The position numbers and the translations under genes were made by a program. A model generated the notes under the pieces. It saw only the letters and a program-made list of their open reading frames with translations, was not told the origin of the DNA and ran no database searches. Shown here in pieces: positions 14,077 through 20,219 of a stretch of 21,939 nt of DNA. Origin of the DNA: a virus; the IMG/VR virus record IMGVR_UViG_3300042691_008937, positions 1 to 21,939 of that record. One strand, 5' to 3'. Position 1 is the stretch's first letter. Each line of letters starts with the position of its first letter.

Positions 14077-15080
14077 ACGCCTATGAAGAACAATCACAAA
14101 TTGACGAACTCCAACGCCTCCTCAAAAAGGCGCAAGGAGAAGCAGCCCGAAACAAACGACGAACCGACGACATCGTCCAAGCCATCTATCAGGCCGCCTA
14201 TGAGGCCGCTAAGGCATCTGGGCGAGGACTCGCTGTCAAGCGCCCTGCCGTGGATAAGCGACGTAAAGGGCATGAGGTCGCATTGGTTCACGCCACCGAC
14301 TGGCAGTTAGGCAAGAAGACGTCGTCGTACAACATTGCGGTCGCTGATCGGCGAATCGCCGAGTTCACCGACAAGGTCATCAGCCTCACCGAGATTCAAC
14401 GCAAAGACCACCCGGTCGATGAATGCGTCCTGATGTTAGGTGGTGACATGGTAGAGGGCGGCGGGAATGTATTTAGTTCTCAAGTTTGGGAGATTGAAGC
14501 CCACCTGTTCGAGCAGCTCTTTGAGACCGCTCGACTCATCGAGCGGATGGTGCGCACGTTGCAGGCAAACTTCGCCAAGCCGTTGCGTATCGTCTGCGAA
14601 TGGGGCAACCACGGACGCTTAGGGCGCTACGGGGATGGCACCTACGCCGGGGACAACGCCGACCGAATGGCCTACAAGATCGCCCAAGACCGAACCACCG
14701 ACCTCCCCGCCATCTGGCAACACTCCGACAACTGGTATCAACAGTTCGCCATCGGCAAGTATCGAGTCCTGTTGGTCCACGGAGACGAAATCAAGAGCTT
14801 CGGAGGGAACGTCCCAGCGTTCGGCATCATGCGCAAAGTCAACGCCTGGGCATCAGGCGTCATCCCCGACTTCGACGACTGCTACATGGGCCACTACCAC
14901 CAGAACATCACCATGACACTCGCCAACGGTGGCCGAGTGTTCGTCTCCGGCAGCATCGAATCAGACTCCGACTACGCCAAAGAGTTCGTCGCAGCCACCG
15001 GCAAACCATCCCAACGCCTCCACTTCATCAACCCTGAACGAGGCAGCGTCACCGCAGAGTACGTCGTATGGCTCTCCTAA
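14073..15080 (+). CDS. Calcineurin-like metallophosphoesterase
   Basis: The protein has 335 residues. All metal-binding motifs are in order: ATDWQLG (Asp76, with Gln78 where many have His), LGGDMVEGG (Asp125), EWGNHGR (Asn179 and His180), LVHGDE (His236) and MGHYHQ (His274 and His276). The first 60 or so residues form a charged helical extension likely to be a coiled coil. The D-x-Q variant of motif I occurs in some phosphoesterase branches. Related proteins include Mre11/SbcD nucleases and small phosphodiesterases; the absence of an Mre11 capping domain argues against a straightforward SbcD. A DNA-end or nucleotide-processing role is inferred from the phage setting. The coupled upstream HTH-like gene suggests a joint function. 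Confidence 0.82.
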   Translation: MNAYEEQSQIDELQRLLKKAQGEAARNKRRTDDIVQAIYQAAYEAAKASGRGLAVKRPAVDKRRKGHEVALVHATDWQLGKKTSSYNIAVADRRIAEFTDKVISLTEIQRKDHPVDECVLMLGGDMVEGGGNVFSSQVWEIEAHLFEQLFETARLIERMVRTLQANFAKPLRIVCEWGNHGRLGRYGDGTYAGDNADRMAYKIAQDRTTDLPAIWQHSDNWYQQFAIGKYRVLLVHGDEIKSFGGNVPAFGIMRKVNAWASGVIPDFDDCYMGHYHQNITMTLANGGRVFVSGSIESDSDYAKEFVAATGKPSQRLHFINPERGSVTAEYVVWLS

Positions 15081-15328
15081 ACGAAGCAACCCTCGGAATC
15101 GTGACATGGCATGACGCCCACGCCGAATCAGAATGGCAAGACTTAGACAACCTCGACCAAGACCCATACGTCGTACGGACAGCCGGATGGATACTCCCCG
15201 ACCGCAAACCCGGACACATCGTCATCGTCCAATCCATCGGAGCCGACGACTCCTGCGACGGAGTCCTCTGCATCCCCATCGGAATGGTCGTAAATACCCA
15301 GGTAGTGAGTCGAACCGATCTCAGGTAG
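15068..15328 (+). CDS. Conserved small phage protein of unknown function
   Basis: The protein has 86 residues and begins inside the last codons of the phosphoesterase gene (13-nt overlap). The pattern TLGIVTWHDAHAESEWQDLD, then DPYVVRTAGWILPDRKPGHI, then ADDSCDGVLCIPIGMVV is a compact beta-rich protein that I recall from actinobacteriophage and other phage genomes without a known role. There are no metal-binding motifs apart from scattered His and Asp. The coupling to the phosphoesterase suggests a related task. A 139-base non-coding gap follows. Confidence 0.75.
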   Translation: MALLNEATLGIVTWHDAHAESEWQDLDNLDQDPYVVRTAGWILPDRKPGHIVIVQSIGADDSCDGVLCIPIGMVVNTQVVSRTDLR

Positions 15329-15346
15329 GGTTCGACTTAGACATCA

Positions 15347-15444
15347 CAAGGAGGTGTCCACTAGGCTGACGGACGGTAAGTCCTCGGCCTCGGCGGGCGT
15401 CACGAGTTGACTACCCCGCACAGTTTCCCTCCTTGGCTGTGCGG
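15347..15444 (+). ncRNA. Possible structured leader RNA with pseudoknot
   Basis: The gap 15329-15467 has no convincing ORF but can form three helices. Hairpin 1: AGGCTGA (15363-15369), a bulged C, and GGAC pair with GTCC (15380-15383) and TCGGCCT (15384-15390) around loop GGTAA; 11 pairs. Hairpin 2: CCGCACAG (15416-15423) pairs perfectly with CTGTGCGG (15437-15444), 13-nt loop. Third helix: CAAGGAGG (15347-15354) is complementary to CCTCCTTG (15428-15435) in the loop of hairpin 2. The upstream arm is a perfect Shine-Dalgarno sequence with no ORF after it, while the loop is an anti-Shine-Dalgarno. The signal-peptide lysozyme gene starts at 15468. I do not recognise a known riboswitch class. 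Confidence 0.5.
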
Positions 15445-15467
15445 TCACACCCACGAAAGGTCACCTC

Positions 15468-15986
15468 ATGCGAACCCTCACCGCAACCCTCACACTCACC
15501 CTCATAGCCATCCTCGGACTCGTCCCAGCCATGGCCGCAGAAGCCCCACAACAGCCCTCCAAACGCCCTATGGCATCCACCAGCACCACCACTACCACCC
15601 TCGCTCCGACGCCTCCCAGACGGCCTCTAAACGTCGCTGACGGGCAATCCTGCCCAGGCTGGATAGACGTCGCCCGTGAGGTCGGTTGGCCTGAAGCCGA
15701 ACTACCGATGGTTGGGGCGATCACCTACTTCGAGTCCCGATGTCGGATGGACGTCCGAGGCGACAAAGGCGTCTCATGGACCGCCTTCCAAATCCACACC
15801 AAATCGTGGTGCCGACCCAACCGCTACTACCCGAACGGCTATCTGCAATCGTTGCAAATAGTGAAGACCTGCGAAGACCTCCTCGACCCACACACCGCAG
15901 CCCGAGCAGCCCTCGTCATCTGGCAGTACGGAGGCTGGACACCTTGGACCACCCGCCACCTAGCATCCACCAGTCTCGGCCACTAA
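15468..15986 (+). CDS. Secreted lysozyme-like / lytic transglycosylase
   Basis: The protein has 172 residues. It has a signal peptide (MRT..., a hydrophobic TLTLIAILGLVPAMA core, likely cleavage after AMA at about residue 23), a Thr/Pro-rich linker (STSTTTTTLAPTPP) and a lysozyme-fold domain. GAITYFESRC carries the candidate catalytic Glu89, followed by WTAFQIHTKSWC, a cysteine pair around the domain, DPHTAARAALVIWQYGGWTP and a closing TTRH. The E-S-R motif and the WQYGGWTPW end match actinobacterial transglycosylase-like domains. GAAAGG lies 7 nt before the ATG. It could act on the wall from outside, late in infection or as a secreted factor. It is distinct from the cytoplasmic M15 endolysin. 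Confidence 0.8.
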   Translation: MRTLTATLTLTLIAILGLVPAMAAEAPQQPSKRPMASTSTTTTTLAPTPPRRPLNVADGQSCPGWIDVAREVGWPEAELPMVGAITYFESRCRMDVRGDKGVSWTAFQIHTKSWCRPNRYYPNGYLQSLQIVKTCEDLLDPHTAARAALVIWQYGGWTPWTTRHLASTSLGH

Positions 15987-16022
15987 TGCCCTAAGGTCAA
16001 ATCCGACCCACAAGGAGGGCTC

Positions 16023-16265
16023 ATGAAACCAAAAGAGAAACTGATACTCAACGGCTTGTTCATGTTCGCATGGATAGGACTCTGGCTCACCGGACCAGAG
16101 AACCCCGACAACAAATACACCGACTGGCAAATCGCAATCTTCATTGCGGTACTCGTCATCGGGTTCGTGTCAGCGGTGCGCTCGTGGTCGCAACTCATCC
16201 AGCAGCGTGACGCTGATCGACTCACCGAAATCTTGAAGCGCCGTGACCGACGAACCAATCGCTAA
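16023..16265 (+). CDS. Two-TM small membrane protein, possible holin
   Basis: The protein has 80 residues. AAGGAGGG (16012-16018) precedes ATG 16023. Two transmembrane segments are clear: LILNGLFMFAWIGLWLTG (about residues 7-24) and WQIAIFIAVLVIGFVSAV (about 35-52). A short loop with acidic and basic residues separates them, and a basic tail (EILKRRDRRTNR) follows. This matches small class II holin topology. It lies 36 bases after the secreted lysozyme gene, so the two may form a second lysis pair. Another possibility is a membrane protein that alters host envelope or entry of competing phages. Its end overlaps the WhiB gene by 23 bases. Confidence 0.72.
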   Translation: MKPKEKLILNGLFMFAWIGLWLTGPENPDNKYTDWQIAIFIAVLVIGFVSAVRSWSQLIQQRDADRLTEILKRRDRRTNR

Positions 16266-16539
16266 CTGGACAAACGAAGACAACGTCTTCGTCGGCAAAC
16301 ACCCAGTCTGGTATCGCCACGCAGCTTGCTACGGCAAATCAGGCGACCTGTTCTTTGAGGAAGGTGTGCGACGCCTCGTCATTGAAGCCAAGTCGTACTG
16401 CATCAAATGCCCGGTACGCATCGACTGCCTTGAACATGCCATCAAGCATGAGGAGGTTGGTGTGTGGGGTGGTTTGACGACGACGGAACGTAGGCGTGAG
16501 GCTCGTCGTAGAATCAGGCTCCGTGGCACATCCAAATAA
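16243..16539 (+). CDS. WhiB-family transcriptional regulator
   Basis: The protein has 98 residues. It has the four cysteines of the iron-sulphur centre (Cys29, then C-x2-C-x5-C at Cys53, Cys56 and Cys62), the ACYGKSGDLFFEEG lead-in, and the GVWGGLTTTERR tail: a GVWGG turn followed by a basic helix. This is diagnostic of WhiB proteins, which bind a 4Fe-4S cluster and partner with the host principal sigma factor. GTG 16243 overlaps the previous gene by 23 bases. WhiB is found in actinobacteria and their phages. In mycobacteriophage TM4, a phage WhiB disturbs a host WhiB regulator. Here it may redirect host or phage transcription. Confidence 0.93.
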   Translation: MTDEPIANWTNEDNVFVGKHPVWYRHAACYGKSGDLFFEEGVRRLVIEAKSYCIKCPVRIDCLEHAIKHEEVGVWGGLTTTERRREARRRIRLRGTSK

Positions 16540-16876
16540 ACGCAAAGGCAACCGGGCCGAGCTGCTCGTCGCCAAATGGTTGCGCAAGTTCGGGTGGGTG
16601 AACGCTGAACGCAGTCGTGCCGGATGGACAGACGACCGAGGCGACATCGACGGAATGCCAGGAGTCTGCATCGAGGTCAAAGCCGAGAAGAAAATTGACC
16701 TACCCGGCTACATCCGAGAACTTGAAGTTGAGATGGCCAACGCCCGTGCATGGACAGGAGCCGTCATCGTCAAACGTCGTGGATCAGAAGACGTGGACGA
16801 CTGGTATGCCGTCATGCCTGCCAAGGTGTGGGCGGAGCTTCTCGCTATGCTTGACCAGCCAACACCCCACCGATAA
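16523..16876 (+). CDS. Holliday junction resolvase-like PD-(D/E)XK nuclease
   Basis: The protein has 117 residues from GTG 16523; an in-frame GTG at 16496 would add nine. The core is complete: RKGNRAELLVAKWLRKFGW with Glu13, RAGWTDDRGDIDG with Asp41, and IEVKAEKK with the E-x-K pair Glu51 and Lys53. A C-terminal helix and strand pair follow. This is the arrangement of small archaeal-type Hjc-like resolvases and phage RusA-independent nucleases. It likely resolves branched DNA during replication or recombination. Its start overlaps the WhiB gene, and the recombination nuclease at 16926 lies 49 bases after its stop. Confidence 0.8.
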   Translation: MAHPNKRKGNRAELLVAKWLRKFGWVNAERSRAGWTDDRGDIDGMPGVCIEVKAEKKIDLPGYIRELEVEMANARAWTGAVIVKRRGSEDVDDWYAVMPAKVWAELLAMLDQPTPHR

Positions 16877-16879
16877 AGT
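16851..16879 (+). promoter_or_regulatory. Possible sigma-70-type promoter
   Basis: TTGACC (16851-16856) and TAAAGT (16874-16879) are 17 bp apart, close to consensus at -35 and partial at -10. The start would fall near 16886, 40 bases before the Cas4-like nuclease gene. It lies in the end of the resolvase gene. The match is plausible but chance hits of this quality occur. Confidence 0.4.
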
Positions 16880-16925
16880 ACAGTCAGTAATTCCCAATTA
16901 GCCCAACTACAAGAAAGGCCCGCCA

Positions 16926-18053
16926 ATGCCCGCCACCGACGACTTCACCACAGGTGAAGCACCCAAAGACCGATGGGGTCGATACCTCATCACCACACGC
17001 AGTGGGAAACAAACATCGTTCCCACGAGTCACCACCATCGCCAAATGCTTGGACGACGAAGGTGCGTTGACAGCGTGGAAAGGTCGCATGACTGCGACAG
17101 GACTCGTGCAACGCAACGACCTACTCGTCGCAGCATCAGCAGCACTCGAAGACCGCAACGCACTCGACCGCATCGTCCAACAAGCCATCGAAGCAGCAGG
17201 AGCATCCAGCAAAGCCAACATCGGCACCGCCTTGCACTCACTCACGCAAGCGTTGGACCTCGGCCAGAAACCAGCAATCCTCCCCGGACTACAAACCGAC
17301 GTTGACGCCTACCTCAAAGGCATCGCCGACCACGGCGTCATCATCGACCCACGCTTCGTCGAAGTGCTCCTCGTCAACGAGAAGTACGAGTATGCAGGGA
17401 CAGCGGATCGCATCGCCCGATTCAACACCCGCAAAAAGAAACAGGTGTTCGACTTGAAGACCGGGTCAATCGACTACGCAATGAACGCCATCGCAGTTCA
17501 GATGGCGATGTACGCCAACGCCGAATACATCTACAACTGGCAAACCCAAGAACACATCCCGATGCCAGACATCGACAAGACACGAGGCGTCATCCTGCAT
17601 CTGCCTGCCGGTAAAGGCGAACTCGCCCTCTACGAAGTAGACCTCGTGGCTGGTTGGGAAGCAGCACAGATGGCCATGGACGTGCGAGCATGGCGCAAAC
17701 GCAAAGACCTGCACATAAAAGTGCATGTGGAGGTGGCGGCCAACGACGGGATTCCGCCCACGACCGGAGTCGCCACCTCTACAGCACCCGACCTCAACCG
17801 CACCGACGCACTCACCCGCATCAAGAACCTCCCAGCCCCAGCACAAGAGCTGTTGAAGAAACATTGGCCTGCACCAGGCGTCAAACTGCCCGACCTCAAC
17901 GAAGAGCAGTTGGACATCCTCATGATTCGGTTGGATCAGTTGGAGACCGAGTTCTCTGCCGGGTTCCTCCCCAATAACGAACCCGACCTCCAACCCATCA
18001 CCAAAGCACCAGCCCGCAAGAAGGCACCAGCCAAGAAGAAGGTGACCAAATGA
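16926..18053 (+). CDS. RecB/Cas4-like PD-(D/E)XK exonuclease
   Basis: The protein has 375 residues. The nuclease motifs are in order: GTALHSL (His104), the GTAD turn with Asp161, DLKTG with Asp176 and Lys178, and QMAMYANAE (Gln192 and Tyr196). These are the RecB-type nuclease signatures seen in actinophage proteins called Cas4-like exonucleases. Only one cysteine (Cys41) lies in the first 250 residues, so the iron-sulphur cluster of true Cas4 is not present. The C-terminus is a Lys/Ala/Pro-rich tail (PARKKAPAKKKVTK) that may bind nucleic acid. It is expected to trim double-stranded DNA for recombination with the ssDNA-binding protein at 18450. AGAAAGG precedes ATG 16926. Confidence 0.85.
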   Translation: MPATDDFTTGEAPKDRWGRYLITTRSGKQTSFPRVTTIAKCLDDEGALTAWKGRMTATGLVQRNDLLVAASAALEDRNALDRIVQQAIEAAGASSKANIGTALHSLTQALDLGQKPAILPGLQTDVDAYLKGIADHGVIIDPRFVEVLLVNEKYEYAGTADRIARFNTRKKKQVFDLKTGSIDYAMNAIAVQMAMYANAEYIYNWQTQEHIPMPDIDKTRGVILHLPAGKGELALYEVDLVAGWEAAQMAMDVRAWRKRKDLHIKVHVEVAANDGIPPTTGVATSTAPDLNRTDALTRIKNLPAPAQELLKKHWPAPGVKLPDLNEEQLDILMIRLDQLETEFSAGFLPNNEPDLQPITKAPARKKAPAKKKVTK

Positions 18054-18460
18054 CACCGCTCGAAGGTCGCCTCGTAGACGAATCCGTCGTCACCATCCTC
18101 GCAATGCGATTCACCAAACTCGATGACAAGTCCCGACTCGTCATCCGAGACATCGCCGATGAAGCCAACGGCTCCATCAGCATGAACCCACCCACCGAAC
18201 GTCGAATCGGCATCGCCCGCATCCTGCTGGAAATCGCCGAAAACGACGGCCATGTGGACAAAGACCTCGTGCGTAGCATCTGCGAACTACGCACAGGAAA
18301 GAAATACAACACCGCAGGAGAAGCCCTGGCTGACTTGTCATGGGTTGACGCCGAACGAGTTTGGTCGTCATTCCAAGACATCTACAACAACCGGGTGCAA
18401 CTCGAATACAACCCCAACACCAACAACTACACCATCAAGGAGTACAGCAATGTCCGATGA
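18050..18460 (+). CDS. Unknown protein of the recombination operon
   Basis: The protein has 136 residues and starts with an ATGA overlap with the nuclease stop, then overlaps the next gene by 11 bases. It therefore belongs to the same translational unit as the exonuclease and ssDNA-binding-like protein. It looks like a mostly helical, charged protein with LVIRDIADEANGSISMNPPT and a RIGIARILLEIAENDGHVDK segment, and an Asn-rich end (EYNPNTNNYTIKEY). I recognise no motif, TM segment or cysteine cluster. A partner role in DNA end processing is inferred from position only. Confidence 0.8.
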   Translation: MTPLEGRLVDESVVTILAMRFTKLDDKSRLVIRDIADEANGSISMNPPTERRIGIARILLEIAENDGHVDKDLVRSICELRTGKKYNTAGEALADLSWVDAERVWSSFQDIYNNRVQLEYNPNTNNYTIKEYSNVR

Positions 18461-18857
18461 GTTCATGGAATCAACATCAGGTGGCCCCAAGCTGCCTGCA
18501 CTCAAGTTCGCCAAAATTGGCGACACCCACACCGGCACCGTCACCGAAGTCACCAAACTTCAAGACAAAGACCCGGCAGGCAACGTCAAAACCTACGACA
18601 ACGGCGACCCACGCTGGGTATTCGTCTTCACCCTCGACACCCCAATCGGTGCATCCAACCTGTGGGTGCGAGGACAGATGGTCAAGGCGATCCGTGAAGC
18701 AGCCGAGAAGGCAGGCGTCAAGACGCTCGTCGGCTCGACGCTGAGCGTGCGCTACACGGGTGACGGTGAGAAGAAGTCGGCTGCGTTCAACGCACCGAAG
18801 CTCTACGCCGCCAAAGTCGAAGCACCGAAGAACGATGCTTCGGCAGAGATGTGGTGA
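18450..18857 (+). CDS. ssDNA-binding-like protein (OB-fold candidate)
   Basis: The protein has 135 residues. AAGGAG at 18437-18442 sets ATG 18450. The pattern LKFAKIGDTHTGTVTEVTKL, TYDNGDPRWVFVFTLDTPIG, LWVRGQMVKAIREAAEKAG, then LSVRYTGDGEKKSAAFNAPK closely follows a family of actinophage proteins generally annotated as ssDNA-binding: a short OB-like barrel with a central helix and a closing strand. The C-terminal residues DASAEMW are short and acidic with a hydrophobic end, as in the tails of SSB proteins. It pairs with the exonuclease upstream, as in recombination modules. I infer a role in protecting or annealing single strands. Confidence 0.75.
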   Translation: MSDEFMESTSGGPKLPALKFAKIGDTHTGTVTEVTKLQDKDPAGNVKTYDNGDPRWVFVFTLDTPIGASNLWVRGQMVKAIREAAEKAGVKTLVGSTLSVRYTGDGEKKSAAFNAPKLYAAKVEAPKNDASAEMW

Positions 18858-18858
18858 C

Positions 18859-18942
18859 GTGGAACTGATTGTTCTCGTCGTCATCATTGGTGTTGTGACC
18901 TGGGTTGCCCTGCGTGGCCCAGGTCGCACACCACAGCCATAG
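18859..18942 (+). CDS. 27-residue single-TM peptide
   Basis: MELIVLVVIIGVVTWVAL is a single hydrophobic helix, followed by a short basic/polar end, RGPGRTPQP. The GTG at 18859 starts one base after the previous TGA, so expression would depend on coupling. Its small size makes it uncertain, but the hydrophobic composition is unlikely to be accidental. It may be a membrane microprotein acting on lysis, superinfection or membrane energetics; the function is unknown. The mirror-repeat hairpin follows. Confidence 0.5.
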   Translation: MELIVLVVIIGVVTWVALRGPGRTPQP

Positions 18943-18947
18943 AACTT

Positions 18948-18994
18948 GTGACCGGGGCAGGTTTTTCCCTTCCCTTTTTCCCTGTCCCGGTCAC
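18948..18994 (+). other. Long hairpin with pyrimidine mirror-repeat loop
   Basis: GTGACCGGGGCAG (18948-18960) pairs with CTGTCCCGGTCAC (18982-18994): 13 pairs with one G-U, plus one more G-C inside (18961 and 18981). The 19-nt loop is all pyrimidine, and 18962-18979 reads TTTTTCCCTTCCCTTTTT, a perfect mirror repeat. Homopyrimidine mirror repeats can form triplexes in DNA. No T-run follows the 3' arm, so a standard terminator is unlikely. It fills most of the gap between the ssDNA-binding block and the small-gene block. Confidence 0.75.
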
Positions 18995-19013
18995 ATCCTG
19001 TTAGAAAGCATCC

Positions 19014-19145
19014 ATGACCAAACAAGAAATCAGGGACGCCATCGAGTTTCTTCGCCGAGTGTTCGTCGGCCAAGGAGACGTGGATCGTCTTGAAGCAGCA
19101 ATCAAAGCCCTAGAAGCCGAACTCACAAGGAGAAACAAGAAATGA
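19014..19145 (+). CDS. 43-residue helical protein
   Basis: The sequence starts at ATG 19014 and ends in an ATGA overlap with the next gene. It encodes MTKQEIRDAIEFLRRVFVGQ, a GDVDRLEAAIKALEAEL segment and a Lys/Arg end. It is strongly helical and amphipathic, with leucines spaced as in a short coiled coil. GAAAG lies 9-13 nt upstream. The next gene also encodes a coiled coil, so the two may interact. The function is unknown. Confidence 0.65.
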   Translation: MTKQEIRDAIEFLRRVFVGQGDVDRLEAAIKALEAELTRRNKK

Positions 19146-19366
19146 CCTACGACATCGACGCCCTACGACAGATGAACGAGGAGGCACAGCTTCGCATCGC
19201 CGAACTGTCCACCGCCCTCGCACACGTCACTGAACAACGAGACAACCTTGAAGACTCACTCACCGCAGCGATACGAGAAGTTGACGCCTACAAACAACAA
19301 ATCGCATCGCTGACGGCCACTATCGAACGCCTCCGCCTCCACATCCAGCAAGGAGTTGAACTGTGA
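19142..19366 (+). CDS. Coiled-coil small protein
   Basis: The protein has 74 residues and shares an ATGA junction with the preceding gene; AAGGAG lies upstream. Almost the whole length, from IDALRQMNEEAQLRIAELST to IASLTATIERLRLHIQQ, follows heptad spacing with Leu, Ile and Ala at core positions. No other motif is seen. It probably forms a dimer or a scaffold with the 43-residue protein. The function is unknown. Confidence 0.8.
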   Translation: MTYDIDALRQMNEEAQLRIAELSTALAHVTEQRDNLEDSLTAAIREVDAYKQQIASLTATIERLRLHIQQGVEL

Positions 19367-19689
19367 CCAAAGGTTCCGAGATACTCACCGAAGCCCACGA
19401 CCTCGTCAACGGCTCACGCCAAGACGCCTACAGCCACCCATTCGACGACTACTGGAAAGTCTCACAACTCTTCTACGCCTTCACCGGCATCAAGGTCTCG
19501 GTGAAGCAGGCCATCATGTTCATGATTTGCGTCAAGCTCGCACGCATCGGCACCAACGATGCCAACGGCCGCTGGCACCGAGACAGCGTCGTAGACGCAG
19601 CCGGATACCTCGCCTGCCTCAGCATGGTCCATGAACACATCGAGGACAAACACAACGACGCAGTCACACGCTTCAAGGAACAGCCATGA
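19363..19689 (+). CDS. DUF6378-like phage protein
   Basis: The protein has 108 residues. GTG 19363 overlaps the previous stop, with AAGGAG at 19350-19355. The pattern EILTEAHDLVNGSRQDAYSHP followed by FDDYWKVSQLFYAF, then AIMFMICVKLARIGTND and VDAAGYLACLSMV, matches DUF6378 proteins, a widespread phage and bacterial family whose members have an N-terminal R-x-x-x-YGHP motif and a central D-A-A-G-Y. The equivalent residues are visible here (RQDAYSHP and VDAAGYLACL). The role of the family is not established to my knowledge. It is soluble and helical. Confidence 0.75.
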   Translation: MTKGSEILTEAHDLVNGSRQDAYSHPFDDYWKVSQLFYAFTGIKVSVKQAIMFMICVKLARIGTNDANGRWHRDSVVDAAGYLACLSMVHEHIEDKHNDAVTRFKEQP

Positions 19690-19910
19690 GCATCGCCGAC
19701 CCGAAGTTCGCCACCGTCCTCGCCGACTCCGACGGCCACTCACGCTGGGTAGCACACATTGACGCAACCGACGTCATGAACGCCTACCGACAAGGAGGCG
19801 TCCACCTCCTCGTCACCCTCGACCCAGAAGGCACCATCACCGTCGCATTCAAGCCCGGCAGACATTGGGAAGCATCCTGGTCGCCACCGATTACATTGGA
19901 ACGACGATGA
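19686..19910 (+). CDS. Small beta-rich protein, unknown
   Basis: The protein has 74 residues. ATG 19686 overlaps the previous TGA. MSIADPKFATVLADSDGHSR, WVAHIDATDVMNAYRQGG and HLLVTLDPEGTITVAFKPGR indicate a mixed alpha/beta fold with a clear C-terminal hairpin and Trp-rich end (HWEASWSPP). I do not recognise the family. Its stop overlaps the next, Cys-rich microgene. Confidence 0.78.
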   Translation: MSIADPKFATVLADSDGHSRWVAHIDATDVMNAYRQGGVHLLVTLDPEGTITVAFKPGRHWEASWSPPITLERR

Positions 19911-19990
19911 ACCTCGACCCGCTCCGACCGTGCGCCTGCGTACCAAACTCCAAACCCTGCTGCGACGGTCGTGATGACGAAGAGGACTGA
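19907..19990 (+). CDS. 27-residue Cys-rich microprotein
   Basis: The start ATG overlaps the preceding TGA. The protein MNLDPLRPCACVPNSKPCCD (then GRDDEED) has four cysteines as C-x-C-x6-CC. This could bind a metal or form disulphides. It ends in a strongly acidic tail. It overlaps the next gene by 17 bases. It is short and may be chance coding, but the junction pattern agrees with the neighbouring coupled genes. Confidence 0.5.
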   Translation: MNLDPLRPCACVPNSKPCCDGRDDEED

Positions 19991-20219
19991 CCCCATCGAG
20001 CAATACCTCAACAGCACCGGGTCGGGCTGGTGCATCAAATACGTCCTCATCGCCGTCGTAGAAGACGAAGACTCCGACCAAAGCTTCTACATACAATGTC
20101 TAGAAAACCAGACGGCAGCCGAAACCATCGGTCTCTGCGAAGCCGTCTCCCACATACAGAAAGCCAAGATCGCCAAAGCATGGATGGAACGAGAAGCAGA
20201 CTTCGACGACGACGAGTGA
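19974..20219 (+). CDS. Small acidic-tailed protein
   Basis: The protein has 81 residues from ATG 19974; the GTG at 19971 is one codon earlier. DPIEQYLNSTGSGWCIKYVL, EDEDSDQSFYIQCLENQTA and an AEREADFDDDE-like end (EREADFDDDE) give a mixed fold with a very acidic tail. No ribosome site is obvious; coupling to the Cys-rich microgene is likely. I do not recognise the family. Confidence 0.75.
   Translation: MTKRTDPIEQYLNSTGSGWCIKYVLIAVVEDEDSDQSFYIQCLENQTAAETIGLCEAVSHIQKAKIAKAWMEREADFDDDE

Noticed and set aside
15300-15345. GGTTCGACT near 15328-15338 as a tRNA T-arm
   Set aside because: No flanking stem pairs or acceptor, D or anticodon arms can be formed around it. I see no tRNA in the window.
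15348-15410. A gene started by the AAGGAGG at 15348-15354
   Set aside because: No ATG lies in range and the GTG at 15355 overlaps the site itself. Its short frame ends at TGA near 15408 with no protein-like features, so the site is better read as part of an RNA structure.
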